The notes: generated by a model not told the origin, from the sequence alone. Positions 11,335 to 22,734 are shown, numbered from the stretch's first letter. The stretch is 64,000 nucleotides of DNA from Callorhinus ursinus (GCF_003265705.1 NW_020312787.1:9564311-9628310); one strand, 5' to 3'. Program-made: numbers and translations.

Positions 11335-11895
11335 TGGCTCATTAGTCTCAGGGTGCCTGAGCATTTGACTCTTGGTCTTATCTTTACAGCAATACAACTC
11401 AGGAGTTGTGTTAGGAGTTTTCCTATGCCAGATCCAAAATAAAGGAGAATCCCATAACAAATCCAAAATACCTGCACTTCATGGTTGAAAGAATGCTCAT
11501 GAACCCCAAAGCCCCGAGGGGACTACAAGATTAGGTATAAAAGCTGCATGATTAGGTATAAAAGCTGCATGATTAGGTATAAAAGGTGAAGGTACCCTGG
11601 AACTGATGGCTTCCTTGAGTTGAGAGGGGCTGTGTCCACTCAACATCATTTGTTGTCATGACCATGCATTGGGACATTGGGAGCTGTGCCTGGGGATTAT
11701 GAGACCTCTACTATATGAAATGTTACTTGTATTTGTTTACTTGTTATTTGTATACTGTGCTCTAACTTGTTCTGATTCTTTCTTAAAACAAAGTAAATTT
11801 AGAGATGGGTAAAGTCTTTTGTGTCTCATGGGTTTGATTATTAGTCTGAACCCAAGTCCAGGCAAATTTCCACAGCGAGAAATCACTCTCTATAT
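11335..11895 (+). mobile_element. solo LTR of an old endogenous retrovirus, with tandem TATA boxes
   Basis: An LTR-like plan is visible: an upstream U3-like segment ending in 'CCCCAAAGCCCCGAGGGG', repeated GGTATAAAAG boxes at 11529-11586, a 'GGGCTGTGTCC' region, then 'TTCTTAAAACAAAGTAAATTT' (the polyadenylation region of MER21/ERVL-like LTRs), and 'GGTTTGATTATTAGTCTGAACCCAAG' near the end. No internal retroviral sequence adjoins it. Boundaries and family are uncertain. Confidence 0.6.
11529..11586 (+). repeat. three 21-bp tandem repeats each holding a TATA box
   Basis: Unit GATTAGGTATAAAAGCTGCAT occurs at 11529-11549 and 11550-11570, then 16 further bases of a third unit. Each unit carries GGTATAAAAG, a strong TATA-box match, spaced 21 bp apart. 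Confidence 0.93.
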
Positions 11896-12639
11896 TCTGC
11901 TTAGATCATTCTATCCCCAATCTCTAAAGCCCAAAGGGTCTACAAAGAGGAAAAACCTACTTAATTAATAAGTAGGCAAAGTCTCATTATGATTTAACAT
12001 ATACGTCCCTCCCAACATTAGCTCAGCATCTCAAACACCAAATTATCAAATTATCAATGACTCTAGTGATTTTCCAAGATGGTAGAAGTTAAGAAACAAA
12101 GAGGCTAGACACCACCCCCCTCCCCACCTGCCACACGCACACGCACACACACACACACACACACACAGTAAAAATTCTGTGATAAAATAGCATTCAAATA
12201 CTAGTCCCTGATTCAGTTTCTCCCGATCTCACACTACAATGTCTATGAAACCATTGACAAAAGACAAAATCTCACATTACCTCATGTTGAAAACTAAATC
12301 TGACAGATAATCTATTGCTAAAACCTGTGAACAATTTACCCATTACCACAAGCCAAATAAAAGTAGATTGAGTAAGACAATTTGTGACCTAACCAATTTT
12401 TGCCTCCTGAAATAGAATAGGCCAGTTAAGCTGGTAAGGAGGTAAAAAGCCATGTATTTCTCCACTGACCCTGGGAAAATTGACCCCCTGGGGGGGAAGA
12501 TGGCATAAGAGGTACGTTTTGAGACACACTGTTTTCCTTTATTCTCACTTTTCATAAACACTCACAGGAAATGAGATTGGTGGTATGTCATTGCATCTGG
12601 GAACATTTGGGTCCCCACAAATAAAGCATTGTCATTGAG
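11896..12639. other. unassigned sequence with an (AC)n microsatellite
   Basis: An (AC)n tract with two CG interruptions spans 12132-12167. No gene or repeat family is recognised in the rest. Confidence 0.6.
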
Positions 12640-12830
12640 TATAGTACTTAAGAGCCAGACAGACTTGCCACTTACCAGCTGGGTGAGTCTGGGTAGGTTA
12701 TTTAACATCTCTTTTCTCAATTTCCTCATCTGGGATTGCTGTAAGTATTAAATGAGGTAATAAATAGAGAGCTCAATTCACAGGGCCTGGTACAATGCTT
12801 TGTTCAATAAAAGATAGATATTATTTTTAT
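12640..12830 (+). mobile_element. MIR
   Basis: Sense MIR landmarks: 'CTTACCAGCTGGGTGAGTCTGGGTAGGTTATTTAACATCTC', 'TTCCTCATCTGGGATTGCTGTAAGTATTAAATGAGGTAATA' and 'CAGGGCCTGGTACAATGC'. Confidence 0.85.
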
Positions 12831-13352
12831 TTTGAAAAAGAAGAGCAGAAAATGAGAAAGTTCTAACAGTTCTAGTGGTGCGTGTGTTGTAGACTTAGCT
12901 TTATGTCCTTCAGTGTGTTAGAGAATCTAGCCATGGGATGAGAGTGAGTTCAGCCTTGCGCTGTTACACAGGATGGGGTCTGTCAGATATGGGCCATGGC
13001 CAGGAACTCTGCACATCAGCCAGATCTCCCTCTGCCTAGGCAATGAGGGATCACACCAATGCCTAAGAGGATAGGATTTTGCAAGCCACACACCCTGTCT
13101 TTTGGTAAGAGACAAAAAACCAAGACTACAACAAAAACTAACATGGGTTATGGGTCTATGAAAAAAAATATTGCAAGAAGAAAATGGTTTGGAATCCTAA
13201 ATAATATGCAAGAAGACATGGCCTCTATGAAAAAGCAGAAAGCTAGTCAGTCCCCTTGGTCACTAAAGAGTTTAGTACCTCATTCATGCTTGTTGTCTCT
13301 ACCTTGCTTTCTACCATCATTCTCAGCCTCTTTGTTGGTGACCCACCAGTCA
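12831..13352. other. unassigned unique sequence
   Basis: No feature recognised. The plus-strand open frame at 13059-13388 spans into the next repeat and looks accidental. Confidence 0.45.
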
Positions 13353-13729
13353 GGGGCTGAATTGTGTCCTCCCCAAATTCTTATGTAGAAGTCCAAACCC
13401 CTGGAATCTCAGAATACAACTGTATTCAGAGATAGGCTCTTTCAAAGAGTAATTAAGGTAAAATGAAGTCATTGAGATGGACCCTAATCCAATATGACTG
13501 GTTTCCTTCTTAGAGAATAGGACCTGGACATACAGAAGAAAGAGCATGTGAATGCACAGGAGGAGCCAGCCATTTATATGTTGAAGAGAGAGGCTTCAGA
13601 AGAAATCAGCCCTGATGACACCTTGATCTCAGATTGCTAGCCTCCAGAACAATGAGGAAATGAATTTCTGTTGTTTAAGCTACCCAGTCTGTAGTGCTTT
13701 ATTATGGCAGCCTTAGTAAACTTCTACAC
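13353..13729 (+). mobile_element. MaLR-like solo LTR
   Basis: Almost the whole element can be followed: 'GGCTGAATTGTGTCCTCCCC', 'CCCTAATCCAATATGACTGG', 'GACACCTTGATCTCAGATTGCTAGCCTCCAGAAC', 'TTTCTGTTGTTTAAGCTACCCAGTCTGTAGTGCTTTATTATGGCAGCC'. This is a widespread mammalian LTR-type repeat. Assignment to the MaLR/MLT-MST group is from memory. Confidence 0.7.
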
Positions 13730-13734
13730 CATCC

Positions 13735-14640
13735 AAGAGCCCGGACTCTCAGTTTCTTTATTTCTCATCTCCAGGGACCTTCACTTTCACTTCTCTTCAA
13801 CCCTCTCTCTCACTCCCCTGGGGGGCAGCCTGATGTTGTCACAATGCAGAACGGCTTATACAGAGATATATTCAAATCTGTAGTGTTTAATAATCTCTGC
13901 CGGTAGTTACACTGCCTGGCAGCCTTCACACTAGTCTACTCCCACCTCCTTTGCTTTTTAATCTCGTTTATCCTGAGATAAACCCCACCTCCTCCCTTCT
14001 GGCTCCTTTGTCTTCTTCCTTTTTGACTTAATCTAGTTGTTCTGATTGAGCAGTTCATCCTATGTCTTGTCAGTATCTTTAAACTTCTGTTTTCTTTGCA
14101 TTGCAACGGCTCTGCAACAGCTCCACCCCGCTGTCTGTCTTCCTCGTGCCCTGCACCGTTTCTGAGCGCTGCTGAAGGAAATCGCACAACCACACCTCGT
14201 CTGTGGAGCCCTAGCAGAGTCATCTAGGCCCTCAACATTGCCCATCACCTCTCCCCTTCTCCACAACTACTGTCTCAAACTTCCTCTATTCTCTTTTTCA
14301 AAACCCAGACCTTACGACTTCTCCACCCTCATTATTGGCAGTTGACTCTACTTCCTATTTTGTAGGGAAAATTGAGGTCACCAGAGAGAAATTTCCCCAT
14401 AGTCCAGCAAAGAACATGCAAACTTCTCTGCATTCTCTCTGCTCTTCCCAGATCTGTCATATTGCAGATGCTGACGTGCTTGTCAGCCTTCTTCCAGTTA
14501 ATCCTTTAACAGCTGCTTGGAGTTCTGTTCCTCCAAGGCCTTGCTCTTTTCATCCTTCTTTATTTCTTTTTTCATTTTACTTCTCTTGCTCCCCTCACTC
14601 CCCTTAGGTGTTCTTTCTGCTCATCACTTAAGCAGTCTCA
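13735..14640 (+). mobile_element. L2-like coding-region relic
   Basis: Pyrimidine-rich sequence with 'TCAACCCTCTCTCTCACTCCCCTGG' and 'GCAGTTGACTCTACTTCCTATTTTGTAGGGAAAATTGAGG', resembling the region upstream of the reverse-transcriptase domain in L2 (...cttcctatttcactgagaaaattgaagc...). Frames are disrupted. The small frames here are debris. Confidence 0.5.
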
Positions 14641-14880
14641 AAATATCTTAATAGCTCCAGGCACCGCTGGGAGTGTGCCTCCCGCCTCAGGGTGCTGGGG
14701 AATAAAAGGTTGAGATGAGTGCTCCTGAGAGGCAAAATTTCCAGGCACAACTTTCCAGTGACCTAACTACTTCTACTGAGCTGAAGTTTCACTCATGAGT
14801 GAAAGAAATGAAAAGTTTTTTCTCATGTGTTGGGAGGCTCAGGAAATACATTACATACAAGAATAACAATAATGATTTTA

Positions 14881-14912
14881 TGATGTATAAATGTAATGAT
14901 GTATAAAAGTAA
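14881..14912 (+). repeat. two 16-bp tandem units
   Basis: TGATGTATAAATGTAA followed by TGATGTATAAAAGTAA, then a short GAT triplet run. A small local duplication. Confidence 0.85.
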
Positions 14913-14924
14913 TGATGATGATGT

Positions 14925-15060
14925 AATTAGCAAACAGCATTTCCTCTGGAGAGGGCATTGTTTTAAGTGCCCATATTTTAACTCATCTAATACTCAACAA
15001 ACTTCTGAAGAAGGTACTATTTTTATCCTTATTGGAGAGCTCAGAAAATAAACCATATAT
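14925..15060 (-). mobile_element. MIR fragment
   Basis: 'TTGTTTTAAGTGCCCATATTTTAACTCATCTAATACTCAACAAACTTCTGAAGAAGGTACTATTTTTATCC' follows the antisense MIR plan (atttaatcctcacaacaaccc...gaggtactattattatcc). Confidence 0.65.
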
Positions 15061-15132
15061 AACACCACCAACAAAAGCAAATATTTGCACGGCACTTACT
15101 GAGTTCTTTACACTGATAACTCATTTATTCCT

Positions 15133-15570
15133 TTTTTTTTTCCTAAAGATTTTATTTATGGGGCACCTGGGTGGCTCAGTCATTAGGCATCTTCCTTCAG
15201 CTTGAGTCATGATCCGGAAATCGTGGGATCGAGTCCCGCATTGGGCTCCCTGCTCTGTGGGAGGCCTGCTTCTCCCTCTCCCATTCCCCCTGCTTGTGTT
15301 CCCTCTCTCGCTGTGTCTCTCTTTGTCAAATAAATAAATAAAATCTTAAAAAAATAAAGATTTTATTTATGTATTTGACAGACAGCACACCAGAGAGAGA
15401 GAGAGAGCCCAAGAGTGCGCAAGCATGAGCATGAGGAAGGGGCAGAGCGAGAGGGAGAAGCAGACTCCGGGCCAAGCACGGAGCCCGATGCGGGGCTTGA
15501 TCCCAGGACCCTGGGATCATGATCTGAGCTGAAGGCAGATGATTAACTGACTAAGCCATTAAGGCACCCC
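15133..15570 (-). mobile_element. carnivore SINE (outer), interrupted by a second SINE
   Basis: The tail (T tract plus AAAGATTTTATTTATG) is at 15133-15160. The body resumes at about 15372 and the head, degenerate 'AGCCATTAAGGCACCCC', ends at about 15570. An imperfect duplication around ATTTATTCC/ACTTATTCC flanks it. Another SINE occupies 15161-15354. Confidence 0.9.
15161..15354 (+). mobile_element. carnivore SINE (inner), inserted in the tail of another SINE
   Basis: Full copy on the opposite strand to its host. The 17-bp duplication TAAAGATTTTATTTATG (15144-15160 and 15355-15371) is itself SINE tail sequence, which fixes the insertion order. Confidence 0.95.
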
Positions 15571-15732
15571 ACACTTATTCCTTACACTAACTCTGTGAGA
15601 TCTGTACTGACCATCTGTGCGTTGCAAGTGTGGCTTCCAAGGCCATGCGGTTGGTGAGAGGTAGAGGATGACTCCACGTCCTTTCAACACTCTTTACAGG
15701 GTCCTTTACACGTACCTTTCTGAAAAATTATT

Positions 15733-15936
15733 TTTTTATTTTTATTTTTTTAAAGATTTTATTTATTTATTTGACACGGAGAGAGAGAGAGCACAAGCAG
15801 GGGGAGCAGCAGAGGGAGAGGGAGAAGCAGGCTCCCCACTGAGCAAGGAGCCCGATATGGGACTTGATCCCAGGACCCCAAGATCCCAGTCGGAGCCCTA
15901 GGCGGATGCTTAACTGACTGACCCACCCAGGCACCC
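15733..15936 (-). mobile_element. carnivore SINE, full length
   Basis: Reverse copy with head 'GACCCACCCAGGCACCC'. Near-perfect 13-bp duplication: CTGAAAAATTATT at 15720-15732 and CTGAATAATTATT at 15937-15949. Confidence 0.94.
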
Positions 15937-16037
15937 CTGAATAATTATTGTAAGTGATCAAAAAGCAAATAAAAATTAAGACCTGAAGAGAGAGGAAGTC
16001 ATGGAATAAAAGCATTATGACTAACTTCTGTTCTATG

Positions 16038-16266
16038 AGTGAAGGCTCTGGAGGCAGGCTTCCTTCTTCTCAGTACCAGCTCCCCCTTACCAGCTTTGTG
16101 ATCAGAGGGTGATTACTTAACCGTTGTGTATCTCAATGTTCTTATTTATAAAAGGGGGAATAGTGAGATTATTTACCTCCTTGGTTGTTGTCAGGATTAA
16201 ATATGATAATGTATATAAAACACTTATATCGATGCTTGAGAATATATGTGCTAAATTGTACTAGTA
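16038..16266 (+). mobile_element. MIR
   Basis: Sense landmarks: 'GGCTCTGGAGGCAGGCTTCC', 'TTACCAGCTTTGTGATCAGAGGGTGATTACTTAACC', 'AAAGGGGGAATAGTGAGATTATTTACCTCCTTGGTTGTTGTCAGGATTAAATATG'. Confidence 0.8.
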
Positions 16267-16280
16267 CTATTTTCTTTTTC

Positions 16281-16481
16281 GTTTGTTTTTGTTTTTTTTT
16301 TAAGATTTTATTTATTTATTAGAGAGAGAGAATGAGAGATAGCACGAGAGGGAAGAGGGTCAGAGGGCGAAGCAGACTCCCTGCTGAGCAGGGAGCCCGA
16401 TGTGGGACTCGATCCCGGGACTCCAGGATCATGACCTGAGCCGAAGGCAGTCGCTTAACCAACTGAGCCACCCAGGCGCCC
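16281..16481 (-). mobile_element. carnivore SINE, full length
   Basis: Reverse copy with head 'GAGCCACCCAGGCGCCC'. The 14-bp duplication differs at one base: CTATTTTCTTTTTC at 16267-16280 and CTATTTTATTTTTC at 16482-16495. Confidence 0.95.
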
Positions 16482-16495
16482 CTATTTTATTTTTC

Positions 16496-17701
16496 TTACG
16501 TATCCTCAACCATGAATAATGGATGATGAACAGGTAATGGGAAAAGGGGTCTGGCAAACAGCTCCCAAAGAATTTACAGAAGTGGCTTAAACCCTTTTGG
16601 ACTGTCCCTCAGCATCACTGCGATGGGTCTTCAGCAATACATCTCTTAGCCCAGGCAAAAGGGGCCTCTGATCAGGTCCCACACTTAGAGGGCCCCTTGT
16701 CTTACACATAAAGTCAAGTCATCAAAGAACACATGGGTGCCTTTATCACTTATTTGGTGATTCATTCTTATGACTGACACCATTCAATTTCAGAGAAGTG
16801 TTTCTCTAAAATCTGCTTGATGTCCTCAAAACAAGTCAACTGTTCAAATGACATGAAGGTGTGTAGATTGATTCACTATTGATATTGGAGATACTGCACT
16901 AGTGAGAGCCCAGGAAGTAATTTATGGAGTGAAAACACTTAGATAAGAGAAAAACATAACTGGATTGACTTGTCAAATTCTTCCTTTTAATTAGCATGAA
17001 TGAAATAGATTCTTCGATGATGAAATGTCCCAGTGGTACCAAGTGTCTATTTTCTTGCTTCACATCTTGTTCCAGTGTGTGATTCCAGAAGTACTCCGAA
17101 ATTAGCACAATATTTGAAGGAGTTGCACTAGGGCCGCAGAAATTCTGCGATATTAAGTAATTTAGAATACTCAAATTTGTATGTATGTAGGTATAGACTT
17201 AAAATGCATGAAGCATGTAAAGAATACTGATTCCTTACATTACTGAATGGATCTATATGTTTCTTTGAGAGAAAATAAAATTTGTAATATACATGATAAA
17301 AAAAATTTTGTAATATTTTTATAATAATAATTTATCTTATATGACTTTATTACAATGTTTGAGCAAATGTGTATATATCGTTCATTTCTAAGTCTATTCC
17401 ATTAGTAATTTGAAAATTTCTGTTGTGATTATCTCAGCAGAGTAAAGGTTCTTCAAACTGGAACCAAAAGAAATCTACTTAAAAACCACAGTGACTCAGG
17501 ACAGATGATCTAACTTGGCATTACTGTCAATAAAGCATAAATAATGTGAAAATCTTGATTATAACAACAGTATTTAGTGATTCTACTGAAATTAAAGCAA
17601 GAAAAATTTTATAAAACACATATATGATAATTTGTGAATTACAGATGTTTTTATTTTATTTCTCACTCAAACATCACTGACCTACCAATAGCATGCATGA
17701 T
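16496..17701. other. unassigned unique sequence
   Basis: No repeat family, exon or RNA gene recognised. The minus-strand open frame at 16899-17174 has no domain I recognise. Confidence 0.45.
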
Positions 17702-17714
17702 AAAAATTAAATTC

Positions 17715-17910
17715 TGGGGCGCCTGGGTGGTACAGTCATTTAAGCATCATATTCTCGGTTTTGGCTCAGGTGGTGATCTCAGGGTCGTGGGATCGAGCCC
17801 CACATTGGGTTTTGCACTCAACAAGGAGTCTGCTTAAGTTTCTCCCTCTCCCTGTGCCCCTCCACTCGAAGTGCTCTCTCTCTCTCTCAAATAAATAAAT
17901 AAATCTTTAA
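17715..17910 (+). mobile_element. carnivore SINE, diverged
   Basis: Head 'GGGGCGCCTGGGTGGTACAG', an altered body, and tail AAATAAATAAATAAATC. Perfect 13-bp duplication AAAAATTAAATTC at 17702-17714 and 17911-17923. Confidence 0.94.
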
Positions 17911-17923
17911 AAAAATTAAATTC

Positions 17924-18354
17924 AGTTGTTTTTGGTATTTTGCCAAATCTAAGTTATAAAAAGTCATAGCTTGCGTATACTTTAAACATTTTGGTCATTA
18001 TGAAGGTGTATTTGTTAAGGTAGGAGAATAGACTATATTTTAGCTAACTGTTTGTCAGCTTACTTTCTACTTCTAAAATAATTTGATGTATGGTAAGTGG
18101 GTGCCCATTTGTACTGTTGCCATGGGTCCTACAATTGTTGGGGGGTAAGCCTGGGGTCATGGTTTGGGATTATGAGTTCAGGAACTAAATGTGCATTTTC
18201 ATAAGAATGAAAGCTCATTGTACATCTAAAAATAACATCTTTACTTATTCACTACATTTGCTTATTCATTTAACAAACATTAAGCTCCACGCTGAAGATA
18301 AAGTTAATCACTAATTTGTGAGAAAACCAACACCTGGCAGTGCAGTGACCGAGA
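17924..18354. other. unassigned unique sequence
   Basis: No feature recognised. Confidence 0.4.
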
Positions 18355-18440
18355 TGTGCGCAGGTACCACTGCTTCCAGGAAGCTTTCCCTGATCATAGG
18401 CTGAGATTTCTCTGGGCTTTTTCTTTCCATTGTCCCTCTT
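18355..18440 (+). mobile_element. short L2 fragment
   Basis: 'CTTCCAGGAAGCTTTCCCTGATCATAGGCTGAG' matches the L2 3' segment that reads 'tccaggaagccttccctgatcacc'. Short, so tentative. Confidence 0.45.
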
Positions 18441-18454
18441 CCCACAAGCAGAGT

Positions 18455-18610
18455 AGGACAGTGAGACAATACCTTGGACTTAGTCAGAAAATCTGGTTTT
18501 GAATCTTCACTCTGTCACTTGATGCCTATGAGATCTTGGACAAGTTAATCACTTAGACTCCCTGAGCTTCAATTTCCATGCCAATAATGTGGAATGAAGA
18601 GAACTTGTCC
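18455..18610 (+). mobile_element. MIR
   Basis: 'CTTCACTCTGTCACTTGATGCCTATGAGATCTTGGACAAGTTAATCACTTAGACTCCCTGAGCTTCAATTTCC' has the MIR core layout (tctgccacttactagctgtgtgaccttgggcaagtcac). Confidence 0.75.
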
Positions 18611-20639
18611 TGGGAAATGCAGCGTCGTCGCATGGACATATATATACAAAGGGAAGACAGGAGCTAGATAAAGAAAGCCTGAGAAAGGTCATATAGAAGA
18701 AAATACTCTTCAGATCATAAAGAGCTATACAACTGTGGGATGGTGCTCCTCGTAGAGTCGAGTTCTATTTTTTCCAAGCCTTCCTCTGCCTTTAACAATT
18801 TACTCCAGGGCTGTGTGACGTCTTCTCCTCCATTGGGTCAATGTGGCAAAGTAAAGAATTTAGAAGGCCATGAAATTATACCAACTTTTTCCATGAATAG
18901 GCAGTTTTTTACATAGCACATTAATAAAATACATTGTTGGGCTAATTGTCTAGAGAGTCACTTTTCTTTCTTTTTTGATTTTTCTTTCAAGGAGAATTCC
19001 TTGTCTAACTACGGGAGGGAAGGGGAAAGAGAGAGAAAAAGAAACATTGTGTTTCATTTCCTCAGTTTCCAAATGGGGTAATTCTAACAACTTCCAGGGG
19101 TGTAGTCAAATTTGTATTTGGAAAAGGGCCTTAATGAGCAAGTAAAAAATGTTTTATCAGACTAAAGGGAAGAAAAAATCAAATTTACCATTTGATAACT
19201 CAACCCAATTACTAGCTTGCAAACCCAAAGGCTATTACTACTCTGAATCACTTAGGCATGGTTACTGTGCCTCCCATATGTATCAGGAAGGAGAGGCTGG
19301 AGTGTATTGTGAGAACAAATAAGCCCCAATGAGTTGCTTAAATTAACAAAGGTTTGTGTCTTGCTCACCTAGGTGTAATTTCCTTCTCCAGGACCCAGGT
19401 GACAAAGCTTCTTTTATTTGGAAGGTTGCTGACCTCCATGGCAGAGGGAAAGAGAGTTCTACAGGGTCTCACATTGGCCTAGAGCAAGTAGATGCTCTGG
19501 CCCAGAGTGTCACACAGCACCTCTTCTCATATCACAATAGCTAACAAAGGTTATGTAGCCCCACCTACCAAGGGAGCCAGCAAATACACTCCCATCTTGG
19601 GCCAGAAAGGGGTGAATCAGAAATATTTGGTGAGCGTTACCAATGACTAGTGTGGCATTGCGACTTGCGTGAGGTGGTAGTGTGAACCCTTAAAGTCAAT
19701 CAAGCATTGACCAAGAAGGCTAGGTGGCTGACTGGGTGTGATTGTTGGTCTCAGGCTATCTACCTTCATTCATCCTCCTCAATCTGTCCTACTAAAACCT
19801 CCCATTCCTTCATCAGAACTTACTACTACTTGAGCCAACTCCAAATAATTTTGTACTCTCTTTTAAAATGCAAATAAACAGTAAGTATACTATAATTTTA
19901 ATGTGCTCATCTGGTGGTTTTGGAGAGCTGGTTGCTGCAGGGTTCTTGAGGGTGGAAACGTTCTTTTTGAAAGACTAAAACTCCTTTCCGTGATTGAAAA
20001 AGGATGTTTGAAGATAAGTTATCTGCTTCAGTATAGTGCCCAGAGTGGATCCTGATCACTTGTGCTGGGATTTATAAGGCTGAGCACTATGTGTGGCTTT
20101 GCAGGTGCAAGCCCAGGACAGTCACGGGACTCATGCTTGTCCCTTTGAGGGAATAGGTCTCAGGAATCCCAGTTTTGGGATGCTTCCAGCCCAAAATGAC
20201 AAGGTGCATGCTGAAGTATGATGCCTAATACAAATAGAATCCAACTTTTCTCTTCTGATAGATGTCCAGGAACTAAAATATCTTTTCTCCTAAACATTTA
20301 AAAATGCTTCTCATTATCTTTAAAAACGTTTTAGAAAAATATATTCTAGGTTGCTTTCTAATTATGCAACAAAATCACTCCTAGTTCTGGTATGTTGGTT
20401 AAAAGTCAAAACAGCTTGTATTTGAATACCAGCTATACACATACAACATTCAAAAGCTGTTTTCGACATGATAATTAGACATTAAATTGTGATTTATATT
20501 GTCAAATACTGGTTTGGAGTTAACTAAGTAACAGTTTGGAAATTTACAAGTACTTTAGGATATTATGCTATATGAAAGTATGCCCATAGTGCATCACATT
20601 TTCTTTTTTTCTCCCAAATTTAATGGATTATTTTAATTT
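18611..20639. other. unassigned sequence
   Basis: Mostly unique. The stretch 19330-19700 ('ACAAAGGTTTGTGTCTTGCTCACC...', 'GGCCAGAAAGGGGTGAATC') has the feel of an old reverse-oriented LTR/DNA repeat, but I cannot place it. No gene recognised. Confidence 0.4.
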
Positions 20640-21150
20640 ACATCTTAAAATATTTTAAATAGGTAAGATGTATATTTAATACAGATCGCTAAAGTTACGA
20701 AGTATTTTTTAGTGAAAAGTCAGTGTTCCTGCCACCCCTGTCTTCTAATCCTTGAATTCCTCCCTCCCTCAGTGATAACCACTATTGTGTTTATTGTGTT
20801 TCCTTCCAGATATTCTATATTGCTATAAATTTTCAATTGGTGTGTGTGGGGGGGGCGTTCTTAATTTACTTTTACACTTTTTTACTTAACACAATATCTT
20901 AGAGATTGTTTCATACCACTATACACATAGCTGCCTTATTCACTCAACAACTACATAGTATTCTATTGTATTCATCTATCATAATTTATTTACCTGGTTC
21001 TCTATAAATGCATGTTTATATTGTTTCAAATCTTTTGCTATATGGATAATCCTGGAAAGACATTCCTCTACTTAAGTCTTTCAATATATGTGTGACTTTA
21101 CTGTAGGACATAATTCTAGACGTGGAATTGCTAGATCAAAGGCAGATTTT
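20640..21150 (-). mobile_element. old L1 3' region, reverse orientation
   Basis: Antisense landmarks: 'GTGATAACCACTATTGTGTTTATTGTGTTTCCTTCCAGATATTCTATATTG', 'CACTCAACAACTACATAGTATTCTATTG' and 'GACATAATTCTAGACGTGGAATTGCTAGATCAAAGG'. The last string is a diagnostic tail-side L1 motif. Confidence 0.7.
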
Positions 21151-21486
21151 CTTAATAGAAATGTCATTAACATGAATTATATTTTAAACCGTGTGACAGG
21201 ATAAAACTGAAAAAGGTGTTTGATTTTTTGTTTTTACCAACCCCAGTCAAATAAGACATGGTTCCAGATCTCAAGGGACTTAAATACTGTAGATAAAGTG
21301 GCAGCTATTGAGAAATTATATATCTTGAAAACCATTCTCACATTATTCTTATAAGATTTGTTTACCAACCATAAAATTGAATCTAAGAAATATTTAAATG
21401 TTCCTATGTACATGCCTGGACTATGAAAATTCCTTAACTGTGGAAAATTTTTATAATATTTTTCCTTTAAAAGTAAATGCATTTTC
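21151..21486. other. unassigned sequence
   Basis: No feature recognised. Confidence 0.4.
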
Positions 21487-21622
21487 TTTTTTCTAATTTT
21501 ATTTTATTATGTTATGTTAATCACCATACATTACATTAGTTTTTGATGTAGTGTTCCATGGTTCATTGTTTGCATATAACACCCAGTGCCCCATTCAATA
21601 CGGGCCCTCTTTAATACCCATC
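21487..21622 (-). mobile_element. carnivore-type L1, extreme 3' end
   Basis: On the minus strand it reads '...GGGCACTGGGTGTTATATGC...', 'AACCATGGAACACTACATC', then an A-rich end with ATAAAATAAAATT. This is the 3' terminus of the carnivore L1 lineage that mobilises SINEs. Only about 136 bp remain, a severe 5' truncation typical of L1 insertions. Flanking duplications are unclear. Confidence 0.8.
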
Positions 21623-22734
21623 ATTTTCAAATAAATGTTCTTGTAAAAATTCCACCAGGAAGAATAATATCAAAGCTGTTGAAATTTTCATAAATAGTTG
21701 GTAAAGTCAAACCATGATGTGCTTCTTTAAGGGCCTCACTGAGCACTTTTAACTAGAAAATTCCCTGCTTCATACTTCCAAGAAGATACCTGGACTCTTT
21801 AGAAAACCTTGATTAGGGATGATTAAGGAAATCATATGTAACTTCCTGAGAAAATAGTCAAAATCCATTTCCTACAGAAAAAGGGTGTGGTTTCCCAGAG
21901 CAGCACAGGAAGGGTTAAACTACCATTCTTTCCTGATTATTTCATATCACTTGTATAAGATTGCTAAATGTCAAAAAGTGTTTATTTTTTTTTGCTAACA
22001 GTATAAAACTGAACATACTGTGAGACATAAGGTAGCAGGTGTCTTGGCTCTAAACTATCAAGTCTGTGGGCATTCTGTTATAACAGGTGCTCCAACAATT
22101 TTGAACAGATTTTAACAAGAGCTGTATGGGCTTTTTAATTAGCCTGGTTATTCAGCATGTGTAAAAAGCATTAGGTATATGCTTAAAACATCATAGGGTC
22201 TAAAAAACAAATGCTTCACATAGTCACTCTCCCTTTCTGGCTTCTCTTAGCTTTCTGCTATTACATTTGACGTATGTGTTTCTTTTATCACAGAAATTCC
22301 CCCAGTCGAAGCAGGGGGCCACCAAGAACAATCATCGATAACAGTGATAGAATAAGAGACCCAGAAAACTGTTCTGACTGTTACACAGATACTTGATACA
22401 CTTTTAATAGAACTCAAGTTTGACACATATTAGAAATCAGCCTAACCCTCCCCGAAAGAGCCTCTTTTAAAAAATTCATATGCCTCACACACGGACTATT
22501 TCCAGAAGGACTTTTCATGAATACAATAGGAAAAGATGAGCTTTTACTTGGGATTCATGTTTAGGATTTTAGGAATAATTAATGACAAAAATGAACTTAA
22601 TTCTATCCACAATTTAGTTAGTTTTCTAGGTAATTATGTTAATATAGATATTAATTTGAGGCTACCTATTTCTTTTTGCTTTTTAGTGCTAATGTTACAT
22701 TTAAACTTTGGGATCCCAGTTTGCAGCATTAGTT
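21623..22734. other. unassigned unique sequence, possible regulatory DNA
   Basis: No repeats recognised over about 1.1 kb. TGTGGTTT (21886-21893, RUNX core) and CAGGAAG (21906-21912, ETS core) lie 12 bp apart, with ACTTCCTG (ETS, reverse) at 21841-21848. Function is speculative. Confidence 0.35.

Larger units (their letters stand above)
15085..15700 (-). mobile_element. MIR split by nested SINEs
   Basis: Left piece 15085-15131 ('GCACGGCACTTACTGAGTTCTTTACACTGATAACTCATTTATTC') and right piece 15571-15700 ('CCTTACACTAACTCTGTGAGATCTGTACTGACC...TGACTCCACGTCCTTTCAACACTCTT') join into one antisense MIR. The SINE nest at 15133-15570 separates them. Confidence 0.6.

Noticed and set aside
14881..14935. 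Satellite or CRISPR-like array
   Set aside because: Only two 16-bp units and a GAT triplet run. No spacer structure, and the window is mammalian.
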